A stretch of DNA of 64,000 nt from positions 22,698,701-22,762,700 of the forward strand of contig CM056376.1 in NCBI GenBank assembly GCA_029718625.1, written 5' to 3'. Under the pieces are notes generated by a model, which saw nothing but the letters and a program-made list of their open reading frames with translations, did no database searches and had not been told where the DNA came from. Source of the stretch: Synaphobranchus kaupii (Eukaryota; Chordata; Actinopteri; Anguilliformes; Synaphobranchidae). Both the position numbers and the translations under genes were made by a program. The stretch's first letter is position 1; each line of letters begins with the position of its first letter. This document shows, one piece after another, positions 25,631 to 54,563 of the stretch.

Positions 25631-25880
25631 TTAAAGGGATAGTTCGGAATTTTGGACATAATGTCTCAATTACGACTTACCCATGATGTAGTTGATTGAT
25701 GGAAACCATTTCCAGCTAATTCCATGCCGTCCCTTCTTTTGGACATACACACGTTGCTAATGCTAGCACAACTCTAAGGTAACTGGTAGCATCCACTACC
25801 AAACGCACTTATACACCCCACAGTGCACCCAAAGCAAATAAAATACGACGACAGTCTATCGGGATTATTTTGAGTGTTCA
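25631..25880 (+). repeat. Fragment of a widespread fish DNA-transposon repeat
   Basis: It starts TTAA-AGGGATAGTTCGG, the typical end of a common fish repeat with a TTAA target, and continues to about 25880. The opposite end is not visible, so it is a truncated copy. The family name cannot be set without a repeat library. Confidence 0.5.
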
Positions 25881-25989
25881 TACCATCATTTTTGAAGTCA
25901 AACTATCGTTGAATCCTTTACTTTGTGCTGACCTATATTCTCTGTGGAAGTACGGCGGCGGTTCTACAAGCCGTCCAATGCTGCTATAC

Positions 25990-26209
25990 CAGGGTATGAA
26001 ATTAACACCTGCCACCAGCCAATGCTGATAAAAGTTTGATTGTGGCTGGTAAGATTGTCTACTCTTGTGGCCAATTTGGCATGTAAACAACCAGGTTGTG
26101 TTATATTGTAAAAGGTAATGTGGCTGGTAAAATGTTGACAACGTCTGGTGATTTTTAGAATCCACAAGCCACTCTGGCCAGTGGGTGAAACAGTTAATTC
26201 CATGCCCTG
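25990..26209. mobile_element. hAT-like MITE, copy A
   Basis: The ends are CAGGGTATGAAATTAAC and its near-inverse GTTAATTCCATGCCCTG. They are flanked by the exact 8-bp direct repeat TGCTATAC (25982-25989 and 26210-26217). The 220-bp interior has no coding content. It is the same family as 27261-27481. Confidence 0.92.
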
Positions 26210-26217
26210 TGCTATAC

Positions 26218-27252
26218 TCTCCGTTTTGAAATCAGTTGAGTCATATTTGTTAAACAGAGACCTGGGCATGCAATCGTGCGATCTAAACAGCCCTAAGCAG
26301 GTGAGCCCACGTGAACTGGGACTGCAGCAGTGCCTCAGAGAAATCACACGTGAAAAGACTACCATCTTGTGGTTAGAGTGGAGTATTACAATGTATATTG
26401 CACACAGACCGGTAACTGAAGATACATGATAATTACTGTTGGTAGGTAGGCTATCTTACAAGTAAAGCATGTGTAAAAGCAAATATAATACTTATTTAAA
26501 AATGCCATATATAATGTTATAATACATTTTAATTACAGTTGTTAATTTTGCATTCAGATAAATGCTGATTCATAATACACTCAAAATTGATAACAGCCAC
26601 TTGGTTTTATTAGATGAGCAATGCATGTTGAGCAATGTATGTTTATTCCCATGACATTAAACAATGACAAAGTATGTCAATGCATTATGAAATGAATATC
26701 AATGTGATGTTTAAATGAGTACATTATGCTCTACCGTTTGGTATACTAGGTTCAATGTGATGTACATATAATTGTTTAAATTAAACATGACATGAATACA
26801 TTTTTCATTTAATCTTGTTTTTCTTAAACCACAGGGTATGTAGGTGATATCATCTTTCAGTGAGGTATGCTATGTCACCACCAAAACACTAGAGGGCACT
26901 ATACTTCCAAATCAAATTTGAAGAGAGTGATCATGAAAATTCAAGACTCACACACAAGAAAAAGGAAAGATAAAAAACAACATAATTACTGACAGGAACT
27001 CTCCAAATATGGTGACTTTCTTTGACCTGGGAATTTATGCTGCTTGGCAACCATGCTGATACTTTCATAAGAGTATTTAAGTTGCAGCATACTGCCTAAT
27101 TGTAGACATTCAGCCATCCTGCAGAGGATGAAAATTCAAGTAAGTATAAAAGTCAGGAGAATTAATGCATGTGAAAAATACACAAACAATGCATGCAGCA
27201 TGTTCAAAGTACCCATCATACATCTGGATCTTCATCACTCTTGCTGGACATC
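26218..27252. other. Gene-free intergenic stretch
   Basis: AT-rich sequence between two copies of one MITE family. No gene seen. Confidence 0.4.
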
Positions 27253-27260
27253 TGTATAAC

Positions 27261-27481
27261 CAGGGTGTGAAATGAACACCCGCCACCAGTCAAATGCTAG
27301 TAAAATTTTGATTGTGGCTGGTATGATTTTTACTCTAGCAGACACTTTGGCAGGTAACTAACCAGGTTGTGTTATATTGTAAAAGATAAGGTGGCTGGGT
27401 AAAGTGTTGAAAATGGCTGGTGATTTTTAGAATCCAAAAGCCACTCTGGCCAGTGGGTGAAAAAGTTAATTTCATACCCTG
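27261..27481. mobile_element. hAT-like MITE, copy B
   Basis: It begins CAGGGTGTGAAATGAAC and ends GTTAATTTCATACCCTG, in the same orientation as copy A and about 1.3 kb away. The flanking 8-bp direct repeats TGTATAAC (27253-27260) and TGTAAAAC (27482-27489) differ at one base. Shared interior words include AACCAGGTTGTGTTATATTG and GCCACTCTGGCCAGTGGGTG. Confidence 0.9.
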
Positions 27482-27687
27482 TGTAAAACCCAAAAAAGTT
27501 AAACAATCATGTCACAAAGTGACTAATTTTATATCCCAATAATTTTAATACCCCACTTTTGTAAAATTATTGTTTAATATCAGAATGTAAAAAGAAAACA
27601 ATAACTAAGGGATGGCAGCTAGGGGACAGGAAGGAAGGATAAAGGCAGAAGTGCAATACGGTGCATTAATCCAAACAAAGAACTTCA

Positions 27688-28375
27688 GTATTAATGTTAC
27701 ATTACATTATATTCATTTAGCAGACGGTTTTATCCAAAACAACGTACAATAAGTGCATACAGAGACGTCATCATGATCAATACAGAACAGACAAGACAAA
27801 GCACATCCTTCCCATAATGTAGCAGTTATCACTAGTAACGAATGTTGTAATGTTGCTGTAGTTCACAGTAAGCTGTGGGTAAATCAGCTATACTACACTT
27901 CTATTCTAAATACTATTATAAACTATAACAAACAGACAGGAAAAACACAGGGAACTGATATTCCTAGGTTAGAATATCAGTCAAGGTGGAGGTGTGTCTT
28001 CAGGCCTCGACAGAATGCAGGCAGGGTTCGAGAAGAACGTAGGGGAATGGGAAGTTAATTCCACCACTGAGGAGCTAAAGTGGAAAAGCTCCGCAGTCGG
28101 GACGAGCGAGAGCCGTTGACACGGAGGGGGGGAAGTGCGAGTCGCCCTGCTGTAGAAGAGCGAAGTGGTCGAGCAGGAACATAGTTCTGGATTAAGTCCT
28201 GCAGGTAGGCGGGGCCTGTCCTATTGGCTGCAGTGTAGGCCAGGGTCAGAACTTTGAACCTGATCCTGGCTGCAACTGGCAGCCAGTGGAGTGACCTCAG
28301 CAGGGGGGTTACATGGGAAAATTTCGGGAGGTTGAACACAAGCCGGGCAGCTGCATTTTTACTCAATATAAGTTG
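27688..28375 (-). mobile_element. 5'-truncated L2/CR1-like LINE with the end of its reverse-transcriptase ORF
   Basis: The minus-strand frame 28366-28055 encodes the C-terminal region of a fish non-LTR reverse transcriptase: N-A-A-A-R-L-V near the start, L-H-W-L-P-V, R-I-R-F-K-V-L, P-A-R-P-L-R-S and L-A-P-Q-W-W-N. A TAA then interrupts it, but the same frame continues with L-P-I-P-L-R-S, L-P-A-F and K-T-H-L before the next stop, so one nonsense change broke the end. The 3' untranslated part runs to the (ATGTA)-like tail near 27690. It is 5'-truncated, as is usual for LINE insertions, and cannot be active. Confidence 0.85.
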
Positions 28376-28804
28376 AACTTCTCATTAGTCAGTCACCAAA
28401 TAAGAGTAAACCAAAATTTCATCTGATTGTCAAACCTGTTATGAAGTGTTAACACCAGGAATCTTTTTCAGCAGATATAGCAACACTGCAATTGGAACCA
28501 CTAATCTACCTTCATATGATCAGCTATAGTAAGGTATATAGTAAGTACAATGGTAATCACGGCATAACAATGCACTACACTTCCTCCCCTGGGGTTTATC
28601 TCTGCAGGCTATATCTTGATTACTTTATCCCCCATTAATAATCTCCAGCATGTTCTTATCACTGAATGCTTTGCATTGTACTATTAGCTATGTGGTAAAC
28701 TGCTTTGTAATAATACAAACATTTGTGTAATAACAAAGCAATTTGTTTTACATGCAAATGGGTGGGTGCACAGCAGGAAAGATGAAATTAAAAACATAAT
28801 ACAT
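28376..28804. other. Gene-free intergenic stretch
   Basis: No gene or repeat recognised. Confidence 0.4.
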
Positions 28805-28812
28805 ATTTTAAA

Positions 28813-29005
28813 CAGAGGTGTAAAATACAGGTTCAGAAAGTAAAAGTCCTCACTAGTATTTTGTTCCAATCACCTGGATTTGCTAATTAGCACAATTCTT
28901 CAGCCAGGAGGTAAAATAATTAGTGAAGTCAGCTGGTTGAGTTAATGGGTGGAAGAAACATGCGGCAGGACTTTTACTTTCTGACCCCTGGATTTTACAC
29001 CTCTG
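28813..29005. mobile_element. hAT-like MITE with perfect target duplication
   Basis: The ends CAGAGGTGTAAAAT and ATTTTACACCTCTG are inverse. The outer arms continue with TTCAGAAAGTAAAAGTCCT and its inverse AGGACTTTTACTTTCTG. The 8-bp direct repeat ATTTTAAA flanks it at 28805-28812 and 29006-29013. A second copy lies at 52222-52413 inside adam28. Confidence 0.93.
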
Positions 29006-29013
29006 ATTTTAAA

Positions 29014-30327
29014 CTCACGTAACCATAAAAATCGGCAACTTGTAAGATGCAAACATGGGGGGAGTCTTTTTAATTTCACTCGTGTACCTTTTTTTAAAGA
29101 CGGAACTGCTCTTGTGTTAAATATTAACTAAAATGTGGCACACTGTATCCAAGTCAAACAGTGCAATGTTCCTGCTATTGTATTATACTGTTACACTGGC
29201 AACTTGGCACACAGCCTGATCCAATATTTTGGTGAAAAACCTTTGAAAGCGTAATTGATAAAAATAAGAGCTTCTTGTTCAACAATAATTTAATGAACAC
29301 AAAAAGGTATAGTAACATTTGAAAGTCTGTTATATCATATTTCTTTATATTTGTGCTGACATGTTGATTACAGGCTATAAACATGTTGATGCTTATAGAC
29401 CTGTAAGACACTTCTATACAAAAATGGCTGATCCATCTGATGACCCGTAAATCATTGAAATGAGAATACAATAGACATAGCACTACGGAAAATGAGAAAC
29501 GTCAGTAATTGAGCGCACACAAATAATTCCTGAAAAGGAGTTTTGAGCGTGTAACTACACCCAGAAAACACACAAGCCATGCTCTCCGCAGCAACGTACA
29601 AAAGAAATGGGCAAAGGGACAGAGAAAGAAATGTTGTTGTCTAGTTTTTGTGTTAAGCCTGGTTAAAATGGATTTTAAGACAGCAGTTGTCTTTTCATAC
29701 AACAATAGGCTGCTGATGATCACAATGAATACTTTCTTTTAACCTTTTTACATTTGTGCACATTGTATAATGGGTGCATTGCAAATAATATTTTGAAAGT
29801 CTTTCTTATCCATAATTTATAGGAAAACACAAGGTCTGACTAAGCTATTCCTATAGTGAAATGGCCGCATGCAACAGGGGGTTTTATTATTATTGTACAG
29901 CACTAAGAACAGCACTTTCATATTGCTTCCTTGTAATCAATCTCCCAAGACAAGAGTCTTGACTCTGAAGTAGTCGTGGTTTATTTTCCTTTTCAGTGTT
30001 GATTCCCAGAGAATTTGTCTAGCCCAGCTATGCATTGAGCAGAACCTGTTTCGCCAATTCCATTTGTGATCATGTCTTGAAGTGAAGTGGCATACACAGC
30101 TTCAGAACTGAAATGTACACTGTGAGAACAAAATAACCACTGAGACTGCGTACCCTCTTTAAGAAAACAAAAACATGTTCTCCAATCCAAACATACATTT
30201 AAAATACTCTGATTGTCAACACATATGGTTATTATTCTATATCATTGAGGCCAGGGTAAGACCATGGCAATTGCAAAAATCCATGCTGAAGTTACAAGAT
30301 TTCCTACACAGGATGCTGTGATATTTA
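29014..30327. other. Gene-free intergenic stretch
   Basis: AT-rich sequence. The last part, up to the TA at 30326-30327, may be the 5' region of the older Tc1 element that resumes at 32309. Confidence 0.4.
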
Positions 30328-30789
30328 CACTACTCACAAAAAGTTAGGGATATTTGGCTTTCGGGTGAAATTTATGGAAAATGTAAGTTCACGCTACAGT
30401 GATATTATACGTATCATGAAAGTAGGGCATTTAAGTAGAAGCATGCAATGGTGATTTCCTCATCTCAAACAATTTATTGAAACAAAAGCCAACAACAGTG
30501 GTGGGTATACCACAACAAAAATGTCAATGTCTCAATAACTTGTCATGTGCCCTTGAGCATCAATTACAGCTTGACAACGACGTCTCATGCTGTTCACAAG
30601 TCGACTTATTGTCTGCTGAGGCATGGCATCCCACTCTTCTTGAAGGGCGGCCCTCAGGTCATTGAGGTTCTGGGGTACAGAGTTACGAGCCACTACACGG
30701 TGAGTCAGCTGATCCCATAGGTTTTCTATGGGATTCAGGTCTGGAGAAAGTGCAGGCCACTCCATTTGAGGTACCCCAGTCTCCAGCAG
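30328..30789 (-). repeat. Left inverted arm (copy of transposase 3' end)
   Basis: Contains, on the minus strand, the last 77 codons of the transposase (frame 30532-30765) with one residue changed from the main copy (V for E after T-H-R-V). It joins the resident 5' region abruptly at 30789/30790, inside the transposase reading frame, so this copy cannot make a protein by itself. Confidence 0.92.
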
Positions 30790-31075
30790 ATATCCAGGGA
30801 TATTCGGCTTTCGGGTGAAATTTCAGGATGAACCTAAAATGCACTATAACCTTTACAGGTGAAATTAATTTGACCTTCTCTAAACTTTTGAATGCACATG
30901 TCCAACTATTCAATGTTTCAGTACTTTTTGCACAACTTGCTGTTCTCTAACAAGGAGCTGAACGGCAAAAGTCACAACAGGTGTTTGATCCATGAATCGA
31001 CCAATAAATGTCCTCGTTCAATTAGAATTGGTATTTAAACAGTCCTCTTCATCATGCTGTTCACATTTTGACATC

Positions 31076-32104
31076 ATGAGACCAAGACGACACCTAACAA
31101 TTGATCAACAGTACCTCGCCATTGCGAGGCTTCAAACAGGATGTTCTCAGAGGGAAGTGGCCACTGAGCTTAGAGTGTCACAGAGTGTCATCAGCAGGTT
31201 GCAACAGAGATACAGAGAGACTGGAAGAGTCACAGAAAGGTATAGAAGTGGACGTCCTTTGGCCACATCCCACACTGATGACCGCTTCATTGTGAACAGT
31301 GCCCTGCGGAACCGGATGATGAATGCCACTCAACTCCAGGCACATTTAAGGGAGGTGAGAGGCACCCAAGTGTCACGTCAGACCATTCGAAACCGTTTAC
31401 ATCAGCGTGGTCTGCGTGCTAGACGACCTGCAAGGGTACCTGACCACACCACCAGGCACAGGCGTCATCGTCTTGCATGGGCCAGGGAGCATTTACGCTG
31501 GACGAGGGACCAGTGGGCCTCAGTGCTGTTCTCTGATGAAAGTCGATTCACGTTGAGCAGAAATGATGGCCGCCAACGATGTTGGAGACGTCAAGGAGAG
31601 CGCTATGCATCAGCCACTGTTGTCACCAGACGACCCTTTGGTGGTGGCGGTGTTACAGTGTGGGCAGGTGTGTCTAGTCAATACAGAACTGCCCTACACT
31701 TTGTGAATGGTACAGTGACAAGCCCATACTACCTGAATAACATCATTAATCCAGTCATTGTGCCCCTGCATGAACAACACAGGCCTAATTTCATCTTCAT
31801 GGATGACAATGCTCCAGCTCATCGAGGTCGCATCATTAGGGAAAGGCTGCTGGAGACTGGGGTACCTCAAATGGAGTGGCCTGCACTTTCTCCAGACCTG
31901 AATCCCATAGAAAACCTATGGGATCAGCTGACTCACCGTGTAGAGGCTCGTAACTCTGTACCCCAGAACCTCAATGACCTGAGGGCCGCCCTTCAAGAAG
32001 AGTGGGATGCCATGCCTCAGCAGACAATAAGTCGACTTGTGAACAGCATGAGACGTCGTTGTCAAGCTGTAATTGATGCTCAAGGGCACATGACAAGTTA
32101 TTGA
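31076..32104 (+). CDS. Tc1-like DD34E transposase, intact
   Basis: A 342-residue transposase that cuts and pastes DNA at TA sites. The N-terminus has a paired-like helix-turn-helix region ([22 protein letters not shown]) followed by the linker S-G-R-P. The catalytic triad is complete: Asp in S-V-L-F-S-D-E-S, Asp in F-M-D-D-N-A-P-A-H, and Glu in L-N-P-I-E-N-L-W, with 34 residues between the last two, which defines DD34E. The start at 31076 gives the family N-terminus M-R-P-R-R; an upstream in-frame ATG at 30992 would add 28 residues unlike the family. There are no stops or frameshifts. Whether it is expressed cannot be told; the altered 5' end may have lost its promoter or outer binding site. 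Confidence 0.93.
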   Translation: MRPRRHLTIDQQYLAIARLQTGCSQREVATELRVSQSVISRLQQRYRETGRVTERYRSGRPLATSHTDDRFIVNSALRNRMMNATQLQAHLREVRGTQVSRQTIRNRLHQRGLRARRPARVPDHTTRHRRHRLAWAREHLRWTRDQWASVLFSDESRFTLSRNDGRQRCWRRQGERYASATVVTRRPFGGGGVTVWAGVSSQYRTALHFVNGTVTSPYYLNNIINPVIVPLHEQHRPNFIFMDDNAPAHRGRIIRERLLETGVPQMEWPALSPDLNPIENLWDQLTHRVEARNSVPQNLNDLRAALQEEWDAMPQQTISRLVNSMRRRCQAVIDAQGHMTSY

Positions 32105-32308
32105 GACATTGACATTTTTGTTGTGGTATACCCACCACTGTTGTTGGCTTTTGTTTCAATAAATTGTTTGAGATGAGGAAATCACCATTGCATGCTTCTA
32201 CTTAAATGCCCTACTTTCATGATACGTATAATATCACTGTAGCATGAACTTACATTTTCCATAAATTTCACCCGAAAGCCAAATATCCCTAACTTTTTGT
32301 GAGTAGTG
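31847..32308 (+). repeat. Right inverted arm
   Basis: Holds the last 86 codons of the intact transposase plus its 3' flank and terminal repeat. It pairs without gaps with 30328-30789. Confidence 0.92.
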
Positions 32309-33612
32309 TATATTTCCTTCTGAATTGCTAAGTAAAATGGGCCGTTCCAAACATTGTTCGGAGGAACAACGTAATTTGATTAAAAAATTGATTGGAGAGG
32401 GGAAAACGTATAAAGAAGTTCAGCAAATCATAGGATGCTCAGCTAAAATGATATCAAATGCTTTAAAATGGCAACAAAAACCCGAAACACGCGGAAGAAA
32501 ACGAGCAACTACTGTTAAAACGGATCGAAGAATAGTCAGAATGGCAAAGATTCAGCCAATCATCACCTCCAGAAAGATCAAAGATGATATAAAATTACCT
32601 GTAAGTGTTGTTACAGTCAGAAGACGTTTGATCGAAGCTAAGCTATCAGCAAGAAGCCCCCGTAAAGCACCATTGTTGAAAAAACGGCATGTGCAGAATC
32701 GGTTAAAATTTGCCAAGGAACACATCGATTGGCCCAAAGAGAAATGTCGTAACATTCTGTGGACTGATGAGAGTAAAATTGTTCTTTTCGGGTCTAGTGG
32801 TCATCGGCAGTACGTCAGACGACCCCCAGGTACTGAATTCAAGCCACAGTACACTGAAGACAGTGAAGCATGGTGGCGCAAAAATCATGGTATGGGGATG
32901 TTTTTCATACTACGGTGTTGGGCCTATTTATCGTATACCAGGGATCATGGATTAGTTTGAATACATAAAAATACTTGAAGAGATTATGTTGCCATATGCC
33001 GAAGAGGAAATGCCCCTGAAATGGGTGTTTCAACAAGACAACTACCCCAAACACACGAGTAAGCGAGCAACATCTTGGTTCCAGACAAAAAGAATTGAGG
33101 TAATGGAGTGGCCAGCTCAATCCCCTGACCTCAACCCCATTGAAAACTTGTGGGGTGACATTAAAAATGCAGTTTCTGAAGCAAAACCCAAAAATTCACA
33201 GGAACTTTGTTCATCCTGGGCTGAAATACCTGTTTCTAGGTGCCAGAAGTTGGTTGACTCGATGCAACGCAGATGCGCAGCAATTATCAAAAACAATGGT
33301 TATGCAACTAAATATTAGTTCAGCAATTTAAAATGAAGTTAAATCTTGAAATTTTCTTCAGTTTATACAGTAAGTGTTTGAGTTTGAAGAGAAAAATGTC
33401 GACACTGCTATTTTTTTGAACAGATTAATATTCCTTTTCTTTGCTTCCTGTAAAAGAATAACGCAGACTTGATAAAATTTGTTAATGCTTTGATTTGGAA
33501 TTGAATGTGTAATGTTTCCACTACATTTGAAATATGGAACTAAAAGCTATTAAAAAATATTTGCACTTTATTCACTTTTTTTAACGCACTGCTATTTATT
33601 TGAACACAACTG
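32309..33612 (+). mobile_element. Older, interrupted Tc1-like transposon
   Basis: The right end reads, inverted, CAGTTGTGTTCAAATAAATAG and abuts TA at 33613-33614. The left end is not found. The young element at 30328-32308 is inserted just 5' of its gene, so 5' sequence of this copy may lie before 30326. An internal near-copy of the end motif (ACTGCTATTTTTTTGAAC) lies near 33405. Confidence 0.8.
32337..33318 (+). pseudogene. Broken Tc1-like transposase
   Basis: Starts M-G-R-S-K-H with a typical N-terminal helix-turn-helix and the T-R-G-R-K-R linker. It then reads to I-L-W-T-D-E-S-K (first catalytic Asp). Near 32856 the frame shifts by one: the following [14 protein letters not shown] lies in another frame. 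That frame meets a TAG at 32956 in place of a sense codon, then continues with F-Q-Q-D-N (second Asp) and L-N-P-I-E-N-L-W (Glu) to a stop at 33318. So there is one frameshift and one nonsense change, and the copy is inactive. It is clearly a different Tc1 family from its neighbour. Confidence 0.9.
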
Positions 33613-33614
33613 TA

Positions 33615-36600
33615 CATGACATTGCGGTTTGCGTCGAGACATTAATTAATCTGTAAGCATTAATATATAATTAAGATGTAATCAGCAACATCAGATTAAA
33701 ACAAAGATCCGTTTCCGGGGCACCGAGTAGTGGAGTGGTAGTGGAGGAGGGGACTATTGGGACACACCCCCAGGCACCTCTATAAGCAAACAAAGCAGAA
33801 CACTTGTGTTTCATCAGTAGAATTGAGATTGTGCCACAATTATAATATTTAAATATATTAAGAATAATTTAACCCTCTTTTTTGTTACTGCTTCAAATAA
33901 ATAATAAACAAATTGACAATGTATATTAATTAATTGTCACATAGCACCTGTCATAGTTTTATTCTAACTTGTAAAGAGATGCATTCATTCTTTGGTCACA
34001 GAACCCCCAGTGTGCTGCAGTAGTAGTGTGTTTGTAGTGTGTCTTGCAGAAAATGGTGGCTTACGGACTAAGGTGTGAAACGGGAACCGTCTGCCGTCAC
34101 AAAAGTGAGAGAGTACGTGTCTTTGCTGTTCCTTTGCAGTCTTTGTCAAACCAAAACATTGCGACAGATCTGCATTAGGCAACATCTTTCTTGAAGTCAA
34201 CTGTAGTTTAAAAACAGGAAGTAAATGATGCTCACCAAAGGGATTTTGAACGTGTGACAATGATTGTTCATCCACCCACCTGTTGCTAACTTCCTGTGCT
34301 ACAGTGACAGATATGTCATGCATCTCTATTAGTGTTGATTTAATTGACTAATAATAGAGGCTGACAGAATTTCTCAATTCTAACCATCAGTCACAGGATG
34401 TAGCAAAAAAAAATAAGAACAAAGGATGTACTCTTGATTTTCTAATGTTAGGACAACAGGAGAATTAACACCGTTCAATCTATGGCTGTATTCTAGTGTT
34501 CGGTCCACGTTAGCTACATTTTTGTTGTTGTTGTTGTTGGGTAGAATGATGCACAACATAGAAAACAGGCTCGTGTTTGTCAGTGTGCAAGTGCAGGCTA
34601 ACAGACATTAATCTCCCTCCCCCAGAAAACAGACACACCTGGATGGTCATGTCCCACAATAGGTGCAAGGAGGGAGCTCGGTCCACCTGCTTGGATTCAG
34701 CACATGACTCAGTGCTCTTGGGGTGGAATGATCTACTGTATGGACCAGTCATAAACACAAAATCATTCCTCACCTCCTGTTGCCTTCTCGACACTCATCT
34801 CTTCAGACTGTAGAGACCTGTCATAAAACGTCACAATTAGACTGAGACCAAAAGACAATTACATTCTTTTCTTTTTTTGTCCTCTTATATAGACACAACA
34901 TGAATTGTATGAATAGTTCTATAGTTGTATTTCAGTCATATTTGCTGGCACTTGGACCTTTTGTTTGGAGGGGGGTGTCGGTGTGACAGTGCACATTTTA
35001 ATTGTGCATATTACAAAAAATACATACATACATGCATGATTACTCGTGATTATGTGTGCCATAGACTTTAGGATGATCAAGTGTATATTGTTTTCATTCA
35101 GTACAGCTAGCTTGAAAGTTGGCTACCTACCTACTGCTTCTTAGCTTTCATATACTGCTGTGTATCCACTGGTTTGCCTACTTTGACCTAGGCTGTTGAA
35201 AGGAGTCATTTCTCATAATTGGGGTGCCACTTATTGGGGCAATCAAAGTTGTATACATAACTGGTGGTAAGGACGTTACCACCATAAACATAAAAAAGAT
35301 AAATTTTAAAGAAGGCTTTCAAATGTGGTGGGGGCATGCCTGGGGAGTGGACCTGGCCCACCCTGGCCCCCCTTAGAACCAGGCCTGACTTGCACGTTAT
35401 GAAGCAGTGTCAGATGAACATACTGAATATTCACTAATATCTAATATTCATTAAGTCCTGGGTAAGCAGTGTCAGGGGGTTACTGGGCTTTATTTAATTA
35501 GATTTACATTTATTTATATTTCTTTGATGTAATCAGGGGAGGAAATTTAAATGGATTGCGTTGCCAGTCTGTTTTAAGGGGATGATAATGCAGCCAGATA
35601 TAGAAAGCCATTGTATTATGGTAATTTGACCCGCACACCAAGATTAACACTCTGTGCCATTGAATCCTTAAAGACTGCAGTTAGTTAAGACCCCAGTTTA
35701 ACAACTAATCTGAAGGACAGCATCTTGTACATCACGGCACCTTATTTTTTGGCCATACAGTGTAATAATCATGATAAAGGTTTCTATGAAGTTGCTACCT
35801 TTGATCTACAAAAAGATTAAAGTTTCAGATGAAAATTTTCTGTAGATAAAAAATTCTCTTTTCTCAAATGAGATGGCCAAAATATTCAAACTTCGAAATG
35901 GAGTTTCCTAAATCAAAAAGGTACTGTAGTTCATCTTGTATTTCATGTCAAAAATGTAATCTGTGTCATGATGTCATATTGAGAAATGTATCATATAATA
36001 CAGTGAAGAATAAAATGGCACAGTAGATTCTACAGAGAAAACTGTGAAGGCCATAACCAGATTTTGAGTTATAGTATATTCAAGTTAATCTATATCCACC
36101 TGGCTGAACAAAATAAGATTCTAAAATATTAATAAGCTCAAGTCAGAAGTCATGCATTAACTTCCCCTATTCAATGCTCCAGTTTTCCAGTTTTCTCAGC
36201 CAAGACAATGGTGTGGGGAAAAAGAATGTTGTCTGGGTTGCATAAAATTGCTTCATCAATAAACCACAATTCTGTTCTTTCTTTTTAAAATTAACGCTGA
36301 CACACGGTGAATCAAGCACTAGCAGTCTCACATGGGCTTTTTGAATTAAAACCGGTACATTAAAACAACATACAAAAGGCAGAACTGAATCCTTTGAGGG
36401 GAAATTACATGTGTACACAGTCGATTCAGAGTGCATCTATGGTCGTGCCCACTAAAATATAGATATTGTTTGATTCACTGTCTCTTTGTAAAGAAACCAA
36501 ATGTGCATATACTACGAAACAGTATATCTATTGTATAGCTCAGTGTGTGAGCGACAGCCCACCACACGTCTTGTTTTCTCGCATTCTTCATAAGCAGCCG

Positions 36601-36740
36601 GCGGGGCAGTGCGATCGCACAAGTCGAGCTGTGAGTGGGACAATAAGGAAGTTAAGGTAGACGCACAGGTTGAAACGGCAATCTGTAGCCAAACAAAGGA
36701 GTGGCCTGAGGGGCTGAACCAGGAGGGAATGCGGCTGATC
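33615..36740. other. Gene-free stretch upstream of adam28
   Basis: No gene recognised. A short (TTG)n run lies near 34522-34539. About 35390-35640 is AT-rich with homeobox-like words and could be regulatory. The last few hundred bases should hold the adam28 promoter. Confidence 0.4.
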
Positions 36741-36747
36741 TATAAAG
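36741..36747 (+). promoter_or_regulatory. adam28: Possible TATA box of adam28
   Basis: TATAAAG lies 46 bases before the start codon, which would place transcription start about 16 bases before ATG. However, the sequence between them (TCTCTCTAATTTCAG, ending at 36772) also looks like a splice acceptor. The true promoter may therefore lie further upstream with a 5' untranslated exon. The two readings exclude each other. Confidence 0.4.
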
Positions 36748-36786
36748 AGGCCTCCCATCTCTCTAATTTCAGTAGCTGTCTGCACC

Positions 36787-54178
<17,392 letters not shown>

Positions 54179-54563
54179 CACCCCCGACTGCATGCTAGGA
54201 TGGGCATGGCATGCTGTAGAAGACGCGCACTGCTTCACTGCTTCAAAGCCATCAGAGAGGATAACAGAGGCCTCCAGACAGATTACACTGCAGCCAAAAC
54301 TGCTTTAGGTCCAATGGTAGCTTACCTGTGGCATGCCAAATTATTAACCAGGTCTAACACCATAGAGACGCAGTGGTTGCTCTGCCAGCCAATGAAATGC
54401 CCTAAGGGCCATGCCTGTGCCAATGGAGAGGTGGATTTGGAACAGGAAGTTCAGGAACAGTCACACACTGCCTTCAACCACTGGCTTGTGGTTTGTGCGG
54501 ACTTTACGCAAACTTTATCCTCTGACGTGCACTTTATATAGAATTCACTGAAAACGACAATTT

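Larger units (their letters stand above)
30328..32308 (+). mobile_element. Young Tc1-like transposon with 462-bp inverted arms
   Basis: Both outer ends read CACTACTCACAAAAAGTTAG (the right one inverted) and are flanked by TA (30326-30327, 32309-32310). The left 462 bases (30328-30789) are an inverted copy of the right 462 bases (31847-32308), with about two differences noticed. The arms carry the last part of the transposase ORF and its 3' flank. Between them lies a more normal 5' region that starts with a truncated terminal repeat (AGGGATATT.GGCTTTCGGG at 30796-30823). The unit thus has a full 3' end twice, in opposite directions, and an intact transposase gene. It sits inside an older Tc1 copy. 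Confidence 0.9.

Noticed and set aside
30532..30765. Separate small gene on the minus strand (77 codons)
   Set aside because: It is the inverted copy of the transposase 3' end in the left arm, without start context or catalytic residues other than the final Glu block.
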